Notes: generated from the sequence alone by a model not told the origin. Positions 55,008 to 63,821 are shown, counted from the first letter of the stretch. The stretch is DNA of 64,000 nt from Salipiger thiooxidans (GCF_900102075.1 NZ_FNAV01000013.1:110777-174776); one strand, 5' to 3'. Numbers and translations are program-made.

Positions 55008-56243
55008 TCAGCAGATTGAATCCTCCATCAGCAATGGACGAACCTGTTTCGCGCCAACGAACTGCGAAAGTAGCCTGTAGTTCTGCTTCTCGTGGCGTAT
55101 GCGGCCTGCGACGATGGCAGGATGAACCTTTGCTTGCCGCGAAAGGGAGATAACGTTCTGCACACTGGGGCTAGAGCGCACTGGATGGCCGTCCCACAGC
55201 TCCGAGGGAATAAGGGCTTCTTGCGCCCACTCGTCAGCCTCCTGTTCGCGGATATCATCTCGTTCATGGTTCCGCTCACGAAGTTGCAGATCGTCAATGA
55301 AGACCTCGCCGTCTCCATTGTTGAAGTGCCGTCCCAAGTGGGCCAGTTCATGAAGTAGGCAGAACCAGAAATTATCCAGACGATCATATCGGATCGTCAT
55401 GCCCACAACTGGAACACTATCCACTGTCCAAAGTGCTGCGCCGTCCAAATAGGTCTTTGGCAGGTGCGAAGCGACAACAAGCGCGATGCCATGCTTGGCC
55501 AGTCTTTCCTGGGCGAGCTTTGGACCCTCGTCAAATTCACTCAAGCGGGCCAAGTCACGGAGAAAATCTTGGTCGATAGTTCCTTGTTCATAGACACCTT
55601 CCAGCCCCGCTTGCCGTGCTTTGCAAAGAATGTGCAGGCACCAAGCTTGTAAAGCATGAACATCCGTTTTGGCGTTGGCTCGTGAACCTCCGCCTTGGCG
55701 GAACAAAGCCTGTGGCAGCGCTTGCTGCCCCCCAACGCACGCGACCATCTTCTGCACGATTTCTTCGGTGCGATCCTTGATGTCTGCTGTTTTCTTGATC
55801 CAGCCTAGTTTGGCCATTTGCATCACAGGAAAACGCTCGAAATCAATCCCCGCCGGAGCGGTCGGCAGAGCGCCACCATCTCGTATCAGCACATCGGCCG
55901 GAATGCCCAAATGTTCATTCAAAGCCCGGATCATCTTGAGAGTCAGGCTTCGTTTTCCACTCAGAACTTCCGATGCCTTTGCGCGGCTTCCAAAGATTGG
56001 GGCCAGGTCGCTCTGATTCATGTCGAGCTGCTGCATGCGGAACTTGATTGCTTCGATTGGATCTGGAGCGTCCATTGGAAAGTGACGATCTTCGTAGACC
56101 TCGATCAGTGTCGCCAGCACATCAAGTTCATCATCTTCTGCTTCGGAGCGATCAAGGTCCATTAGCGCTTCAACACGGGCAAGTGCAGCGGTGTAATCCT
56201 GCTCGGAATGAATTGGCCGAATATGATGCTCGTACATAGTCAT
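55008..56243 (-). CDS. higA: HigA-type antitoxin fused to ImmA/IrrE metallopeptidase
   Basis: The 411-residue protein has an N-terminal XRE HTH (MQQLDMNQSDLAPIFGSRAKASEVLSGKRSLTLKMI, about residues 69-104) as in HigA antitoxins, then an ImmA/IrrE peptidase domain with the zinc motif HELAH in WFCLLHELAHLGRH and an acidic metal-ligand region downstream (REQEADEWAQEALIP). The start at 56243 (MTMYEHHIRP) overlaps the HigB stop (ATGA). It probably neutralises HigB and represses the promoter; the peptidase may cleave this or another regulator when stressed. Confidence 0.88.
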   Translation of the reverse strand: MTMYEHHIRPIHSEQDYTAALARVEALMDLDRSEAEDDELDVLATLIEVYEDRHFPMDAPDPIEAIKFRMQQLDMNQSDLAPIFGSRAKASEVLSGKRSLTLKMIRALNEHLGIPADVLIRDGGALPTAPAGIDFERFPVMQMAKLGWIKKTADIKDRTEEIVQKMVACVGGQQALPQALFRQGGGSRANAKTDVHALQAWCLHILCKARQAGLEGVYEQGTIDQDFLRDLARLSEFDEGPKLAQERLAKHGIALVVASHLPKTYLDGAALWTVDSVPVVGMTIRYDRLDNFWFCLLHELAHLGRHFNNGDGEVFIDDLQLRERNHERDDIREQEADEWAQEALIPSELWDGHPVRSSPSVQNVISLSRQAKVHPAIVAGRIRHEKQNYRLLSQFVGAKQVRPLLMEDSIC

Positions 56244-56533
56244 ACTTCCTCCGCGTCGATTTGATCATATTCCTCGTGAGTTCCGAGGAACCGAACAAAG
56301 CCAATACCCTTCTCGTAGTCGAACCTGACAATCAGTCGATATTTGTTGCCACAAATATTGAAGACCACTCGTCCGCCCTTCAAAATGCTTGCGTTGCGAT
56401 ACTGCGCTTTGACCTCGGCTGGCGTTTTCCAGTTCGCGCGATGCGCTTCTGCCCACCAAACATCCAGCTGCGACTTCGAGTCTGGGATGCGTTTGGAAAA
56501 GGCAATCAACTTCGGTCGGGCAATGATTCTCAT
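56240..56533 (-). CDS. higB: HigB-type mRNA interferase toxin
   Basis: The 97-residue protein is of the RelE/HigB fold: MRIIARPKLIAFSKRIPDSK, WWAEAHRANWKTPAEVKAQYRNASIL, and VVFNICGNKYRLIVRFDYEKG followed by VRFLGTHEEYDQID. These are the standard HigB strands. It cuts ribosome-associated mRNA when free. The toxin gene precedes the antitoxin, typical for higBA, with a 4-base overlap. Confidence 0.88.
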   Translation of the reverse strand: MRIIARPKLIAFSKRIPDSKSQLDVWWAEAHRANWKTPAEVKAQYRNASILKGGRVVFNICGNKYRLIVRFDYEKGIGFVRFLGTHEEYDQIDAEEV

Positions 56534-56911
56534 CGTTTATCTAGTCCAACGTTCCCGTGCGGTCAAGTTATACATCGCTCCCTATGCGGGAGCAGATACC
56601 AGATTCGTGCCTCGGCGGCAAGTTCGGCAGTGAAGGGAGTTTCTTGATCCACTCTTGATGCCGATGTCTACAATGGCGCAGAATACAACCTAAGGGCAAC
56701 GCTCAGTACTAAGTTTTGAGATGTGCTAGCTGGGAAAACACTAAATCTCGTTCTATTCGCCTTTGATCACTTCTTGATTGTCTATGCCGCACGCGCCGTG
56801 AACGCGCGATCAGCCAACCTGTAGCATGGCAAATGGCGCGGACCTGCCAATCTGTAGCTTGGCAACACCTTCAATGCGTCAGCCCCCGATCCATCTCTCG
56901 CTCCCGCGCCT
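56534..56911. other. 378-base gene-free stretch upstream of higB
   Basis: It should hold the higB promoter. It contains a small hairpin (GCTCCC/GGGAGC, 56577-56593) and, at its left end relative to the neighbouring gene, the two iteron-like repeats at 56813-56865. Otherwise AT-rich DNA with no supported gene. Confidence 0.5.
56813..56865. repeat. Two iteron-like 20-bp direct repeats with internal dyad
   Basis: GCCAAYCTGTAGCWTGGCAA occurs at 56813-56832 and 56846-56865, 33 bases apart, 18 of 20 identical. Each copy is itself a short palindrome (GCCAA ... TTGGC in the second). They lie beside the replication-type gene pair and could be a replication or partition site, or operators for higB. 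Confidence 0.6.
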
Positions 56912-57214
56912 CTAGCTCTGTCTCAGCCTCTCTTCGGCGTCCCTCGCTAAGCTCAAGCTCTCGTTCAACTTCGCGTCCAGCGCGTTGTAGGTGGCCTCTT
57001 CGCTCAGCAAGCCACGCAACGCCTGCATTGACGCGATCTGCGAGCGTATGAGCAACGTCGCGCAGGCCGCGATACCATCCAACTGGGCTTGCAGCCTCTT
57101 CGTCGAGCGCGCTTCCAAGCCGCTCAATTCCTGCGCTGAGGTTTCGCAGGCCGTCACCAACCGCTCGACGCAGGCGAGCAAGTCGCGCTCCAAGGCTGTC
57201 AGGGGTGCCGTCAT
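56912..57214 (-). CDS. Coiled-coil protein, 100 aa, paired with the replication-type gene
   Basis: The start (MTAPLTALERDLL) follows directly after the upstream stop (TAGATG). The protein is almost entirely helical with heptads (LERDLLACVERLVTACETSAQEL, LSEEATYNALDAKLNESLSLARDAEERLRQ), so a dimeric coiled coil is likely. No family recognised; gene pairing suggests an accessory role to the protein at 57215. Confidence 0.7.
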   Translation of the reverse strand: MTAPLTALERDLLACVERLVTACETSAQELSGLEARSTKRLQAQLDGIAACATLLIRSQIASMQALRGLLSEEATYNALDAKLNESLSLARDAEERLRQS

Positions 57215-58240
57215 CTATCTCTCCTCGACCTTGATGCAGATAACCGGCGTCCCTGCCAGCGTGCAGGTCTTCAGCTCCGTCCTGTCGGGGTCCAAGGTCA
57301 GCCAGGTCTGCTCCCCCTGATCGATCCGCGTCAGGCCCAGTTCCGTCAACTCCGAGCGCGCCAGCATGGACGTCCAGAACCAGCTCGCGGCCATCATCGA
57401 GGCGATCTCCCCCACGGTCGGGGCAACGTCCTGCGGAAGACGTAACGCACGCTGCATCTGACGCGGTGCAAAGGACGCGATGCGGGGTGCTGAAAGCGCG
57501 GTGCATTCGCCATCCTGCGCCTGACGGATGACATCCCGCAGAAGACGCAGTTGCGCTTGCCATTCCGCGCTGTCCACCGGGGCCGGTGTCCGGGCCGGAA
57601 GCCAGAAGCCCAGGTGATGCTCGTGCGGTGAAAGGGGCAGGCTGCGTTCCAGCGTGGTCATCCCTTCCCGGGCCAACCGTGCATCCCAGTCCCGGACAAA
57701 ACAGATGCCCCTCGGGACAAACACCAGGTCCGGGCGCGTTCCGCCGGATTGCCCTTCATCGGGCAAATCTGGCGCGGACGCGCGCCCCTGTTCTTTTCTA
57801 AGTTCTTGTTCTCTGTTCGGGGGGCGATCCTGTCCCCCTTTGCTGGACAGGTCTGCCCCGCTTTGCGGACAGGATTGTCCCCCTTTGGCACGGCTAAGCG
57901 GGACAACCTTGTCCCCCTCCCGGCGGCGATCCGTGGCCCGTTTCAGGGCCGCTTCGGTCGGGCGGTAGCGCGAGGATTTCCCCTTATTGGTCCCGCGCTC
58001 CACGGTCATGTAACCCGCCGCCTCGACCTTGTTCAGCGCTCGTTTGACCGACTTGGCGTGCTTGCCGATAGCTGCGCCGATGGTCTCGAAGGAGGGGCGG
58101 CTCTCGCCGGTTTCGTGATCGGCATGCGCCAGTGCCAGGTAGAGGGCCACGCGCAAGGCGTTGTCGTCCAGGTCGTGGTCGGTGACCATCTCCAGCAGGT
58201 ATTGCAGCTTGATCTTGCAGAAGGGCAGAATCTCAGACAT
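57215..58240 (-). CDS. Helix-turn-helix replication-type protein
   Basis: The 341-residue protein starts MSEILPFCKIKLQ with GGGAGGGG 3-10 bases upstream. Its first 100 residues are a winged-helix domain (DLDDNALRVALYLALAHADHETGESRPSFETIGAAIGKHAKSVKRALNKVEAAGYM), a form found in plasmid and phage replication initiators and in MarR-like readouts. A charged linker (residues 115-165) and a second domain without recognised motifs follow. It lies next to attR, the usual place of replication or transfer genes in small integrated elements. Not a confirmed Rep protein. Confidence 0.75.
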   Translation of the reverse strand: MSEILPFCKIKLQYLLEMVTDHDLDDNALRVALYLALAHADHETGESRPSFETIGAAIGKHAKSVKRALNKVEAAGYMTVERGTNKGKSSRYRPTEAALKRATDRRREGDKVVPLSRAKGGQSCPQSGADLSSKGGQDRPPNREQELRKEQGRASAPDLPDEGQSGGTRPDLVFVPRGICFVRDWDARLAREGMTTLERSLPLSPHEHHLGFWLPARTPAPVDSAEWQAQLRLLRDVIRQAQDGECTALSAPRIASFAPRQMQRALRLPQDVAPTVGEIASMMAASWFWTSMLARSELTELGLTRIDQGEQTWLTLDPDRTELKTCTLAGTPVICIKVEER

Positions 58241-58770
58241 CGACCCCTCCCGCGATTGCGATCACAGGCGCGATCTGGTATCCAACCTGCGCAAACTTTT
58301 CGATTTGGCCGTTGACGCGGGTGCCAGCCCAGTCAGCGGCCTTTCGGTTTCTGGGGCCCCTGAAACGGTTCGCCAGAGGCCCGAAAAGCCCAATCAAATC
58401 AAGGGGTGGGTTTCTTCGGTTCGCCAGCGCAAGCCGTTGATTTCCCTCACCCCGCATAGTCCTGCACGGCTCACCACTGAACACCAGATCTTCTTTCGTA
58501 AGAAAGACTTGGTGTTGAGTGTGGAGGACTTCTCAGGAAGACTTGCCACACTTGATCCTTCATACCGACATAGAGCGCCGCCTTCGGGCGAGCATTGGCA
58601 CATGAATGCGCCGCGCACGCCGTCTTGTGCTCTGGACGACCGAGCCTGTACTTGGCGTCGAGGCCGGTGAGTCGCGGTTCAATAGCCGTTGCTGCGGTCC
58701 AGAGGCATCGTGGAGCGAGTCGCTTCAGGGGCCCGCTCTACGCGACAGCACCCAGCACGCTTTGCCCCGC
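58241..58770. other. Element right end, attR and host DNA up to the ROK gene
   Basis: 58241-58459 is the last non-coding part of the element; a minus-strand frame ending GGVDV overlaps the replication-type start by 8 bases and may be a small gene, but it has no clear start. After attR (58460-58478) comes an imperfect hairpin (AACACCA with TGGTGTT and TCTTTC with GAAAGA, 58480-58516), probably the original 3' flank and terminator of tRNA-Lys. 58517-58770 shows no gene. Confidence 0.5.
58460..58478. repeat. attR: second copy of the 19-bp tRNA-Lys core
   Basis: TCCTGCACGGCTCACCACT is identical to 45870-45888, marking the right end of the integrated element. Confidence 0.9.
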
Positions 58771-59943
58771 CTAGAACTCGAAGAACTTCGCCATCGCCGG
58801 GGCCGTTGCGGCGCCGATGACGCGGGCGTTGCCGCCGACTGCCGCCTCCTCGATAGAAGGCGCCGTGAGGCCACGCAGGTCGAGATGGGCGAGTTCCGCG
58901 CGGGTGGCGGCAACGAGTCGGGCGCGGACGTCGGTCGGTAAGGCGCCATCGATCAGCACCACGGGGAAGTCGATCACCGCACAGACCGCCCGCGCGGCGT
59001 CGGCCAGCGCGCGGGCGGAGCGCGCGATCCAGAGGTCGAGCGCGGGGCCGAGCCCAGACCAGTCCTGCGGCTGGTGCCAGAGCGCGCCCGCTGGCACGCC
59101 CGCCCCGGTCAGCGCGTTCTCGAGCAGGTAGAGCGAGGCCTCGTCGATCAGCGCCGCCGTGCCGCCCTCCTGCCCGCGGACGCGGATCGCGCCGAAGGCG
59201 CCGGCGTTGCCCTTCAGCCCCTCGACCACGCTGCCATTCAGCGCCACACCGCCGCCCACGAAGGAGCCGATGAAGAAATACGCGTAGTCCGTCAGGTCGA
59301 GCCCCCGGCCGAACACGTGCTCGGCACGACAGGCGGCGGTGGCGTCGTTGACCTGGAACAGCGGCAGGTCCGAGAACGCGGCGACCTCGGCTGCGAAATC
59401 TACGCCGCTCCAGACCGAGAAGTCGGCCGGAGCGCCCAGCACGTCGACCCAGCTCCAGATCTCGGCCGGGGCGGCGACGCCGATCCCGGCAAGGCGGGCG
59501 CGCTGGTGCGGGGTCAGGGACAGCGACAGCTCGTCCATCCCCTCGCGCAGATAGGCGAAGATCTCGGCGGGCATCGGGTAGCGATAGGTGAGCTGGCTCT
59601 GGCCCAGCACCCGCCCCGACAGGTCCAGCACCGCGAGATCGGCCGACCGCCGCCCCAGTTTCATCCCGAAGGAGAGCGCGCCGTCCGGGTCGATCTGCAT
59701 CGGGATCGAGGGTTTCCCCACCCGCCCCCGCTGCGGCGCACCACGGCGCAGGAATCCGTCGTTCTCGAGCTTGCGCAGGATGTTGGACACGGTCTGCGGC
59801 GAGAGCGCCGTCAGCTTGGCGATCTCGGCGCCCGGCAAGCCACCGCCACGGCGCACCAGCGACAGGATCAGGCGCTCGTTATGTGCGCGGACCCCGATCT
59901 GATTGACGCCGGAACGCGCGCCGATGCGGTCATTGCCATCCAT
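58771..59943 (-). CDS. ROK-family transcriptional regulator (FrcR-like)
   Basis: The start at 59943 (MDGNDRIGAR) has GGAGGAT upstream. The 390-residue protein has an N-terminal MarR-type winged helix (NERLILSLVRRGGGLPGAEIAKLTALSPQTVSNILRKLENDG) and a ROK domain with sugar-kinase-like fold (LDLSGRVLG, FFIGSFVGGGVALNG, GNAGAFGAI). ROK repressors of this kind respond to a sugar. It is divergent from frcBCAK across a long palindrome, so it most likely represses that operon. Confidence 0.92.
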   Translation of the reverse strand: MDGNDRIGARSGVNQIGVRAHNERLILSLVRRGGGLPGAEIAKLTALSPQTVSNILRKLENDGFLRRGAPQRGRVGKPSIPMQIDPDGALSFGMKLGRRSADLAVLDLSGRVLGQSQLTYRYPMPAEIFAYLREGMDELSLSLTPHQRARLAGIGVAAPAEIWSWVDVLGAPADFSVWSGVDFAAEVAAFSDLPLFQVNDATAACRAEHVFGRGLDLTDYAYFFIGSFVGGGVALNGSVVEGLKGNAGAFGAIRVRGQEGGTAALIDEASLYLLENALTGAGVPAGALWHQPQDWSGLGPALDLWIARSARALADAARAVCAVIDFPVVLIDGALPTDVRARLVAATRAELAHLDLRGLTAPSIEEAAVGGNARVIGAATAPAMAKFFEF

Positions 59944-59994
59944 GAGAGATCCTCCAATGGCCCATTGCCTAGCAGGCCCCATATGGGCGTGCCA

Positions 59995-60029
59995 GTCAAT
60001 AAATAAATCAAATGGATTTACTTATTGAC
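59995..60029. promoter_or_regulatory. 35-bp palindromic operator between ROK gene and frcB
   Basis: GTCAATAAATAAATC and its near-complement (14 of 15) flank an AAATG spacer. This AT-rich palindrome in otherwise GC-rich DNA, 52 bases upstream of the ROK start, fits a ROK/XylR-type binding site. Confidence 0.75.
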
Positions 60030-60136
60030 CGAAGCCGGGAATCGCGGCAGTTTGGGCCACGATCCGCTTGGAGGAGCGGAGGCGCCGACGACCTGCCGAA
60101 GGGGCAGGCGGCGCGTGACCTTAAGGGAGGATGACG

Positions 60137-61147
60137 ATGAAGACGTTGTTTGCAGGTTCAGCCCTGGCTTTGGTTCTCTGTGCGGGAACGGCCTATGCCG
60201 AAGACACTTCGGCCTGCCTGATCACCAAGACGGACACCAACCCGTTCTTCGTGAAGATGAAGGAAGGCGCCAGTGCCAAGGCCGATGAGCTGGGCATCGA
60301 GCTCAACACCTATGCCGGCAAGATCGACGGCGACGTCGAGACCCAGGTGGCCGCGGTCGAAAGCTGCATCGCCGCCGGTGCCAAGGGCATCCTGATCACG
60401 CCCTCGGACAGCCGGGCCCTGGCCCCGGTGGTCGGCAAGGCCCGCGAGGCCGGCCTGCTGGTGATCGCGCTCGACACCCCGTTCGAGCCCATCGACGCGG
60501 CCGACGCGACCTTTGCCACCGACAACTTCCTTGCCGGCGAGCTGATCGGCAAGTGGGCCGCCGCCAAGATGGAGGACCCCTCCAAGGCCAAGATCGCACT
60601 GCTCGATCTGAACCCCTCGCAGGTTTCGGTCGATTACCTGCGCGACAACGGCTTCCTCAACGGCTTCGGGATCGACATCAAGGATCCCACCAAGATGGGT
60701 GACGAGGACGATCCCCGCATCGTCGGCAACGACGTGACCAACGGCAACGAGGAAGGCGGCCGCACCGCGATGGAGAACCTTCTGCAGAAGGATCCCGAGG
60801 TGAACCTCGTCTACACCATCAACGAACCCGCGGCCGCCGGCGCCTACGAGGCGCTCAAGGCCGTGGGGCTCGAGGGCCAGGCGCTGATCGTCTCGGTCGA
60901 CGGCGGCTGCCCGGGCGTGCGCAACGTCGAGGCCGGAGTGATCGGTGCCACCTCGATGCAGTTCCCGCTCAAGATGGCGTCAATGGGCATTGAGGCGATC
61001 AAGGCCTTCGCCGACAGCGGCGAGAAGCCCCAGGCGTCCGAAGGGCTCGAGTTCACCAACACCGGCGTCGAGCTGGTCACCGACCAGCCGGTCGACGGCA
61101 TCCCCTCGATCACCTCGCAAGAGGCGCTGGAGAAGTGCTGGGGCTGA
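60137..61147 (+). CDS. frcB: Sugar ABC transporter substrate-binding protein (FrcB-like)
   Basis: The start at 60137 ([13 protein letters not shown]) is taken because GGGAGG is 6 bases upstream; an ATG at 60131 would overlap it. A signal peptide ends AYAED. The 336 aa form a type I periplasmic binding protein with [34 protein letters not shown] and [15 protein letters not shown]. The four-gene order SBP-permease-ATPase-kinase with a ROK regulator is that of the fructose transporter frcBCAK of Sinorhizobium; fructose, ribose and mannose are substrates there. Confidence 0.92.
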   Translation: MKTLFAGSALALVLCAGTAYAEDTSACLITKTDTNPFFVKMKEGASAKADELGIELNTYAGKIDGDVETQVAAVESCIAAGAKGILITPSDSRALAPVVGKAREAGLLVIALDTPFEPIDAADATFATDNFLAGELIGKWAAAKMEDPSKAKIALLDLNPSQVSVDYLRDNGFLNGFGIDIKDPTKMGDEDDPRIVGNDVTNGNEEGGRTAMENLLQKDPEVNLVYTINEPAAAGAYEALKAVGLEGQALIVSVDGGCPGVRNVEAGVIGATSMQFPLKMASMGIEAIKAFADSGEKPQASEGLEFTNTGVELVTDQPVDGIPSITSQEALEKCWG

Positions 61148-61245
61148 GCCCCCCGCGGCCGGTACGGCGCTCCTGATGCCGCCGGTCTGCCCGAGGGGCG
61201 GCACGCGCCCCCCGGGTCCCCTCCCCTTCAACAGATGAGGCCGCC

Positions 61246-62331
61246 ATGAGCGAGACCATCCCGCCAACGCGACGTTCCGCGCAGGACTTCGAGACGGCTG
61301 TCGACAGCGCGGACCGCCGCGTCGCAGCCTTCGATCCGCACCGCCGCGGCCCCGTCGAGAAGCTGCAGCACGTGCTGCATTCCAATCCGACGCTGGTGCC
61401 GGTGATCGTGCTTCTGGGCGCGGTCGCGGTCTTCGGCGTGGTGTCCGGGTCGAAGTTCTTCTCGGCCTTCAACCTCACGCTGATCATGCAGCAGGTGTCT
61501 ATCATCGGCATCCTCGCCGCCGCCCAGTCGCTGATCGTGCTGACCGCGGGCATCGACCTTTCGGTCGCGGCGATCATGGTGCTGATGTCGGTCATCGCGG
61601 GCAACCTCGCGGTCTATTCCGGCGTGCCCGCCTTCCTCGCGCTGATCATCGCCTTCGTGGGCGGCACCGCGGCGGGGATGTTCAACGGCTTCCTCGTCAC
61701 CCGGGTGAAACTGCCGCCCTTCATCACCACGCTGGGCACCTGGTCGATCTTCTACGCGCTCAACCTCTGGCTCTCGGGCGCGCAATCCATCCGCAGCCAG
61801 GACATCGACTCCGCCGCGCCCCTGCTGAAGGTCTTCGGCGAGACCATCGCCATCGGTCCGGCCCGGATCACCTACGGCTCTATTCTGATGGTGCTGGTGT
61901 TTCTCGTGCTCTGGTACATGCTGAACCGGACCGCCTGGGGCCGCCACGTCTACGCGGTGGGCGACGACGCCGAGGCGGCCGAGCTCGCCGGCATCCGCAC
62001 CGGCCGCACCCTGATGTCGGTCTACGCACTGGCGGGCTTCGTCTGCGGCATCGCGGCCTGGGCCTCGATCGGCCGCGTCGGCTCGATCTCGCCCCAGGCT
62101 TTCTACGAGGGCAACCTGCAGTCGATCACCGCCGTGGTCATCGGGGGCATCTCGCTCTTCGGCGGACGCGGCTCGATCCTCGGTGCTCTCTTCGGCGCGC
62201 TGATCGTCGGTGTCTTCCAGTCGGGGCTGCGCCTCGCGGGGGTCGACGTGCTCTGGCAGGTCTTCGCCATCGGCTGGCTCATCATCATCGCGGTCGCCAT
62301 CGACCAATGGATCAGAAAGGTCTCGGCATGA
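61246..62331 (+). CDS. frcC: Sugar ABC transporter permease (FrcC-like)
   Basis: The 361-residue inner-membrane protein has nine to ten helices and the ribose/xylose-type conserved loop VGDDAEAAELAGIRTGR, plus ITAVVIGGISLFGGRGSILG. It forms the channel of the frc transporter and is followed by the ATPase with a 4-base overlap. Start at 61246 (MSETIPPTRR). Confidence 0.92.
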   Translation: MSETIPPTRRSAQDFETAVDSADRRVAAFDPHRRGPVEKLQHVLHSNPTLVPVIVLLGAVAVFGVVSGSKFFSAFNLTLIMQQVSIIGILAAAQSLIVLTAGIDLSVAAIMVLMSVIAGNLAVYSGVPAFLALIIAFVGGTAAGMFNGFLVTRVKLPPFITTLGTWSIFYALNLWLSGAQSIRSQDIDSAAPLLKVFGETIAIGPARITYGSILMVLVFLVLWYMLNRTAWGRHVYAVGDDAEAAELAGIRTGRTLMSVYALAGFVCGIAAWASIGRVGSISPQAFYEGNLQSITAVVIGGISLFGGRGSILGALFGALIVGVFQSGLRLAGVDVLWQVFAIGWLIIIAVAIDQWIRKVSA

Positions 62332-63107
62332 ACGCTCCCATTCTTTCCGCCCGCGGGCTGCAGAAACGCTACGGCCGGGTCACCGCGCTCAACGATTGCG
62401 ACTTCGACCTTTACCCCGGCGAGATCCTCGCGGTGATCGGCGACAACGGGGCGGGCAAGTCCTCGCTGATCAAGGCGCTCTCAGGCGCGATCCGGATCGA
62501 CGCGGGCACCATCACGCTCAACAACGAGGAGGTCCATTTCTCCTCGCCGCTGCAAGCCCAGGAGGCAGGCATCGCCACGGTCTACCAGACCCTCGCGCTA
62601 TCGCCTGCGCTCTCCATCGTCGACAACATGTTTATGGGCCGCGAGATCCGGGCCGAGGGCATCGCCGGGCGCTGGCTGCGCAAGCTCGACCACGGCAAGA
62701 TGCGCGAAATCGCCCGCGAGAAGCTCTCCGAACTCGGGCTGATGACCATCCAGAACATCGACCAGCCGGTCGAGACGCTCTCGGGCGGCCAGCGGCAGGG
62801 CGTGGCGGTGGCGCGGGCGGCGGCCTTCGGCTCGAAGGTCATCATCCTCGACGAGCCCACGGCGGCGCTGGGGGTCAAGGAGAGCCGAAAGGTGCTGGAC
62901 CTGATCCAGGACGTGCGGGCGCGGGGCATCCCGATCATCCTGATCTCGCACAATATGCCACACGTGTTCGAGGTCGCCGACCGCATCCACGTGCACCGGC
63001 TGGGGCGCCGTCTCTGCACCGTGGCGCCCGACGACTGCACCATGTCGGACGCGGTGGCGCTGATGACCGGGGCCAAGGCCCCTCCCGGCGAAAGCATCGC
63101 TGCATGA
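62328..63107 (+). CDS. frcA: Sugar ABC transporter ATP-binding protein (FrcA-like)
   Basis: The 259-residue ATPase has Walker A GDNGAGKSS, signature LSGGQRQGV and Walker B VIILDEPTAALGV. It is a single-domain half-size form unlike the two-domain RbsA, as in FrcA. It overlaps frcC and frcK by 4 bases each (ATGA). Confidence 0.93.
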   Translation: MNAPILSARGLQKRYGRVTALNDCDFDLYPGEILAVIGDNGAGKSSLIKALSGAIRIDAGTITLNNEEVHFSSPLQAQEAGIATVYQTLALSPALSIVDNMFMGREIRAEGIAGRWLRKLDHGKMREIAREKLSELGLMTIQNIDQPVETLSGGQRQGVAVARAAAFGSKVIILDEPTAALGVKESRKVLDLIQDVRARGIPIILISHNMPHVFEVADRIHVHRLGRRLCTVAPDDCTMSDAVALMTGAKAPPGESIAA

Positions 63108-63715
63108 GCTCAGTCGATGCCGGCCAGTTGCTGAGCATCCTGATCGAGGCGGCGCGGTCCTCCCCGCGCTGCCTCGTGGCGCTTGCAGGCCCTCCGGCGG
63201 TGGGCAAGTCGACGCTCGCCGAACGTCTGGCTCTGGGACTCGGGCCCGTGGCGCAGGTGATCCCGATGGACGGTTTCCACCGCGACAACGACTGGCTCGA
63301 GGCCCACGGCCTGCGCGCGCGCAAGGGTGCGCCGGAGACCTTCGATGCCGAGGCCTTCGTGGCGCTGGTCCGCGAGATCCGCGCCGGTGCCTCGCCCGCC
63401 TACCCGCTCTTCGACCGCACCGCCGACCGCACGCTGCCCGGCGCCGGCCAGGTCGATCCCGCCGCCCGCGTGCTGATCTTCGAGGGCAACTACCTCCTGC
63501 TGGACCGCGCGCCCTGGCACGACCTCGCCCCGCTCTGGGACATCACCGTTTCGCTGGCGATCGACGAGGAGATGCTGACTCGCCGACTCGTCCAACGCTG
63601 GCTGGACCATGGGCTGAGCGCATCGGAAGCCCTCGCGCGCGCCGAAAGCAACGACCTGCCGAACGGGCGGGCGGTCCTGCGAGAGAGCCGAAGGGCGGAT
63701 TACCAGCTGGTGTGA
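63104..63715 (+). CDS. frcK: P-loop kinase of the frc operon (FrcK-like)
   Basis: The 203-residue protein has P-loop AGPPAVGKSTLAERL, a catalytic loop VIPMDGFHRDND, and the uridine-kinase-like pattern LIFEGNYLLLD and RRLVQRWLDHG. It belongs to the nucleoside/nucleotide kinase group of phosphoribulokinase/uridine kinase relatives, as does FrcK of Sinorhizobium. It may phosphorylate the imported sugar or a derivative, but is not a PfkB or ROK fructokinase. Overlaps frcA by 4 bases. Confidence 0.9.
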   Translation: MSSVDAGQLLSILIEAARSSPRCLVALAGPPAVGKSTLAERLALGLGPVAQVIPMDGFHRDNDWLEAHGLRARKGAPETFDAEAFVALVREIRAGASPAYPLFDRTADRTLPGAGQVDPAARVLIFEGNYLLLDRAPWHDLAPLWDITVSLAIDEEMLTRRLVQRWLDHGLSASEALARAESNDLPNGRAVLRESRRADYQLV

Positions 63716-63821
63716 TCCGACACGCGGGCTGCCTTCGGGAAGGCGTGGCTGGGCGAGAGCGAGCCGGATCTCGGTCGGATCTGAACGGTTCTCTGATGCA
63801 CATCGGCCTCGGCGGCACGAT

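Larger units (their letters stand above)
45870..58478. mobile_element. Integrated 12.6-kb element in tRNA-Lys carrying defence genes
   Basis: The element runs from the 3' part of tRNA-Lys to a 19-bp copy of the same sequence at 58460-58478. It has a tyrosine integrase (broken by a stop) next to the tRNA, an excisionase-like HTH gene, a repressor-like XRE gene, a type IIL-like R-M enzyme, a retron, a HigB/HigA-ImmA toxin pair, and a replication-type HTH protein with nearby iteron-like repeats. Base composition is patchier and more AT-rich (for example 50.4-51.4 kb, 52.1-56.7 kb) than the flanks. No conjugation genes are visible, so it is a small integrative or satellite-type island. Confidence 0.92.

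Noticed and set aside
56871..57563. 230-codon minus-strand frame overlapping two genes
   Set aside because: Composition is low-complexity arginine/glycine/leucine typical of a shadow; the genes at 56912 and 57215 have good starts and plausible proteins in another frame.
58233..58484. Minus-strand frame ending GGVDV next to the replication-type gene
   Set aside because: It overlaps the next start by 8 bases, which is suggestive, but it has no well-placed start codon with ribosome site and it crosses attR; left as unsupported.
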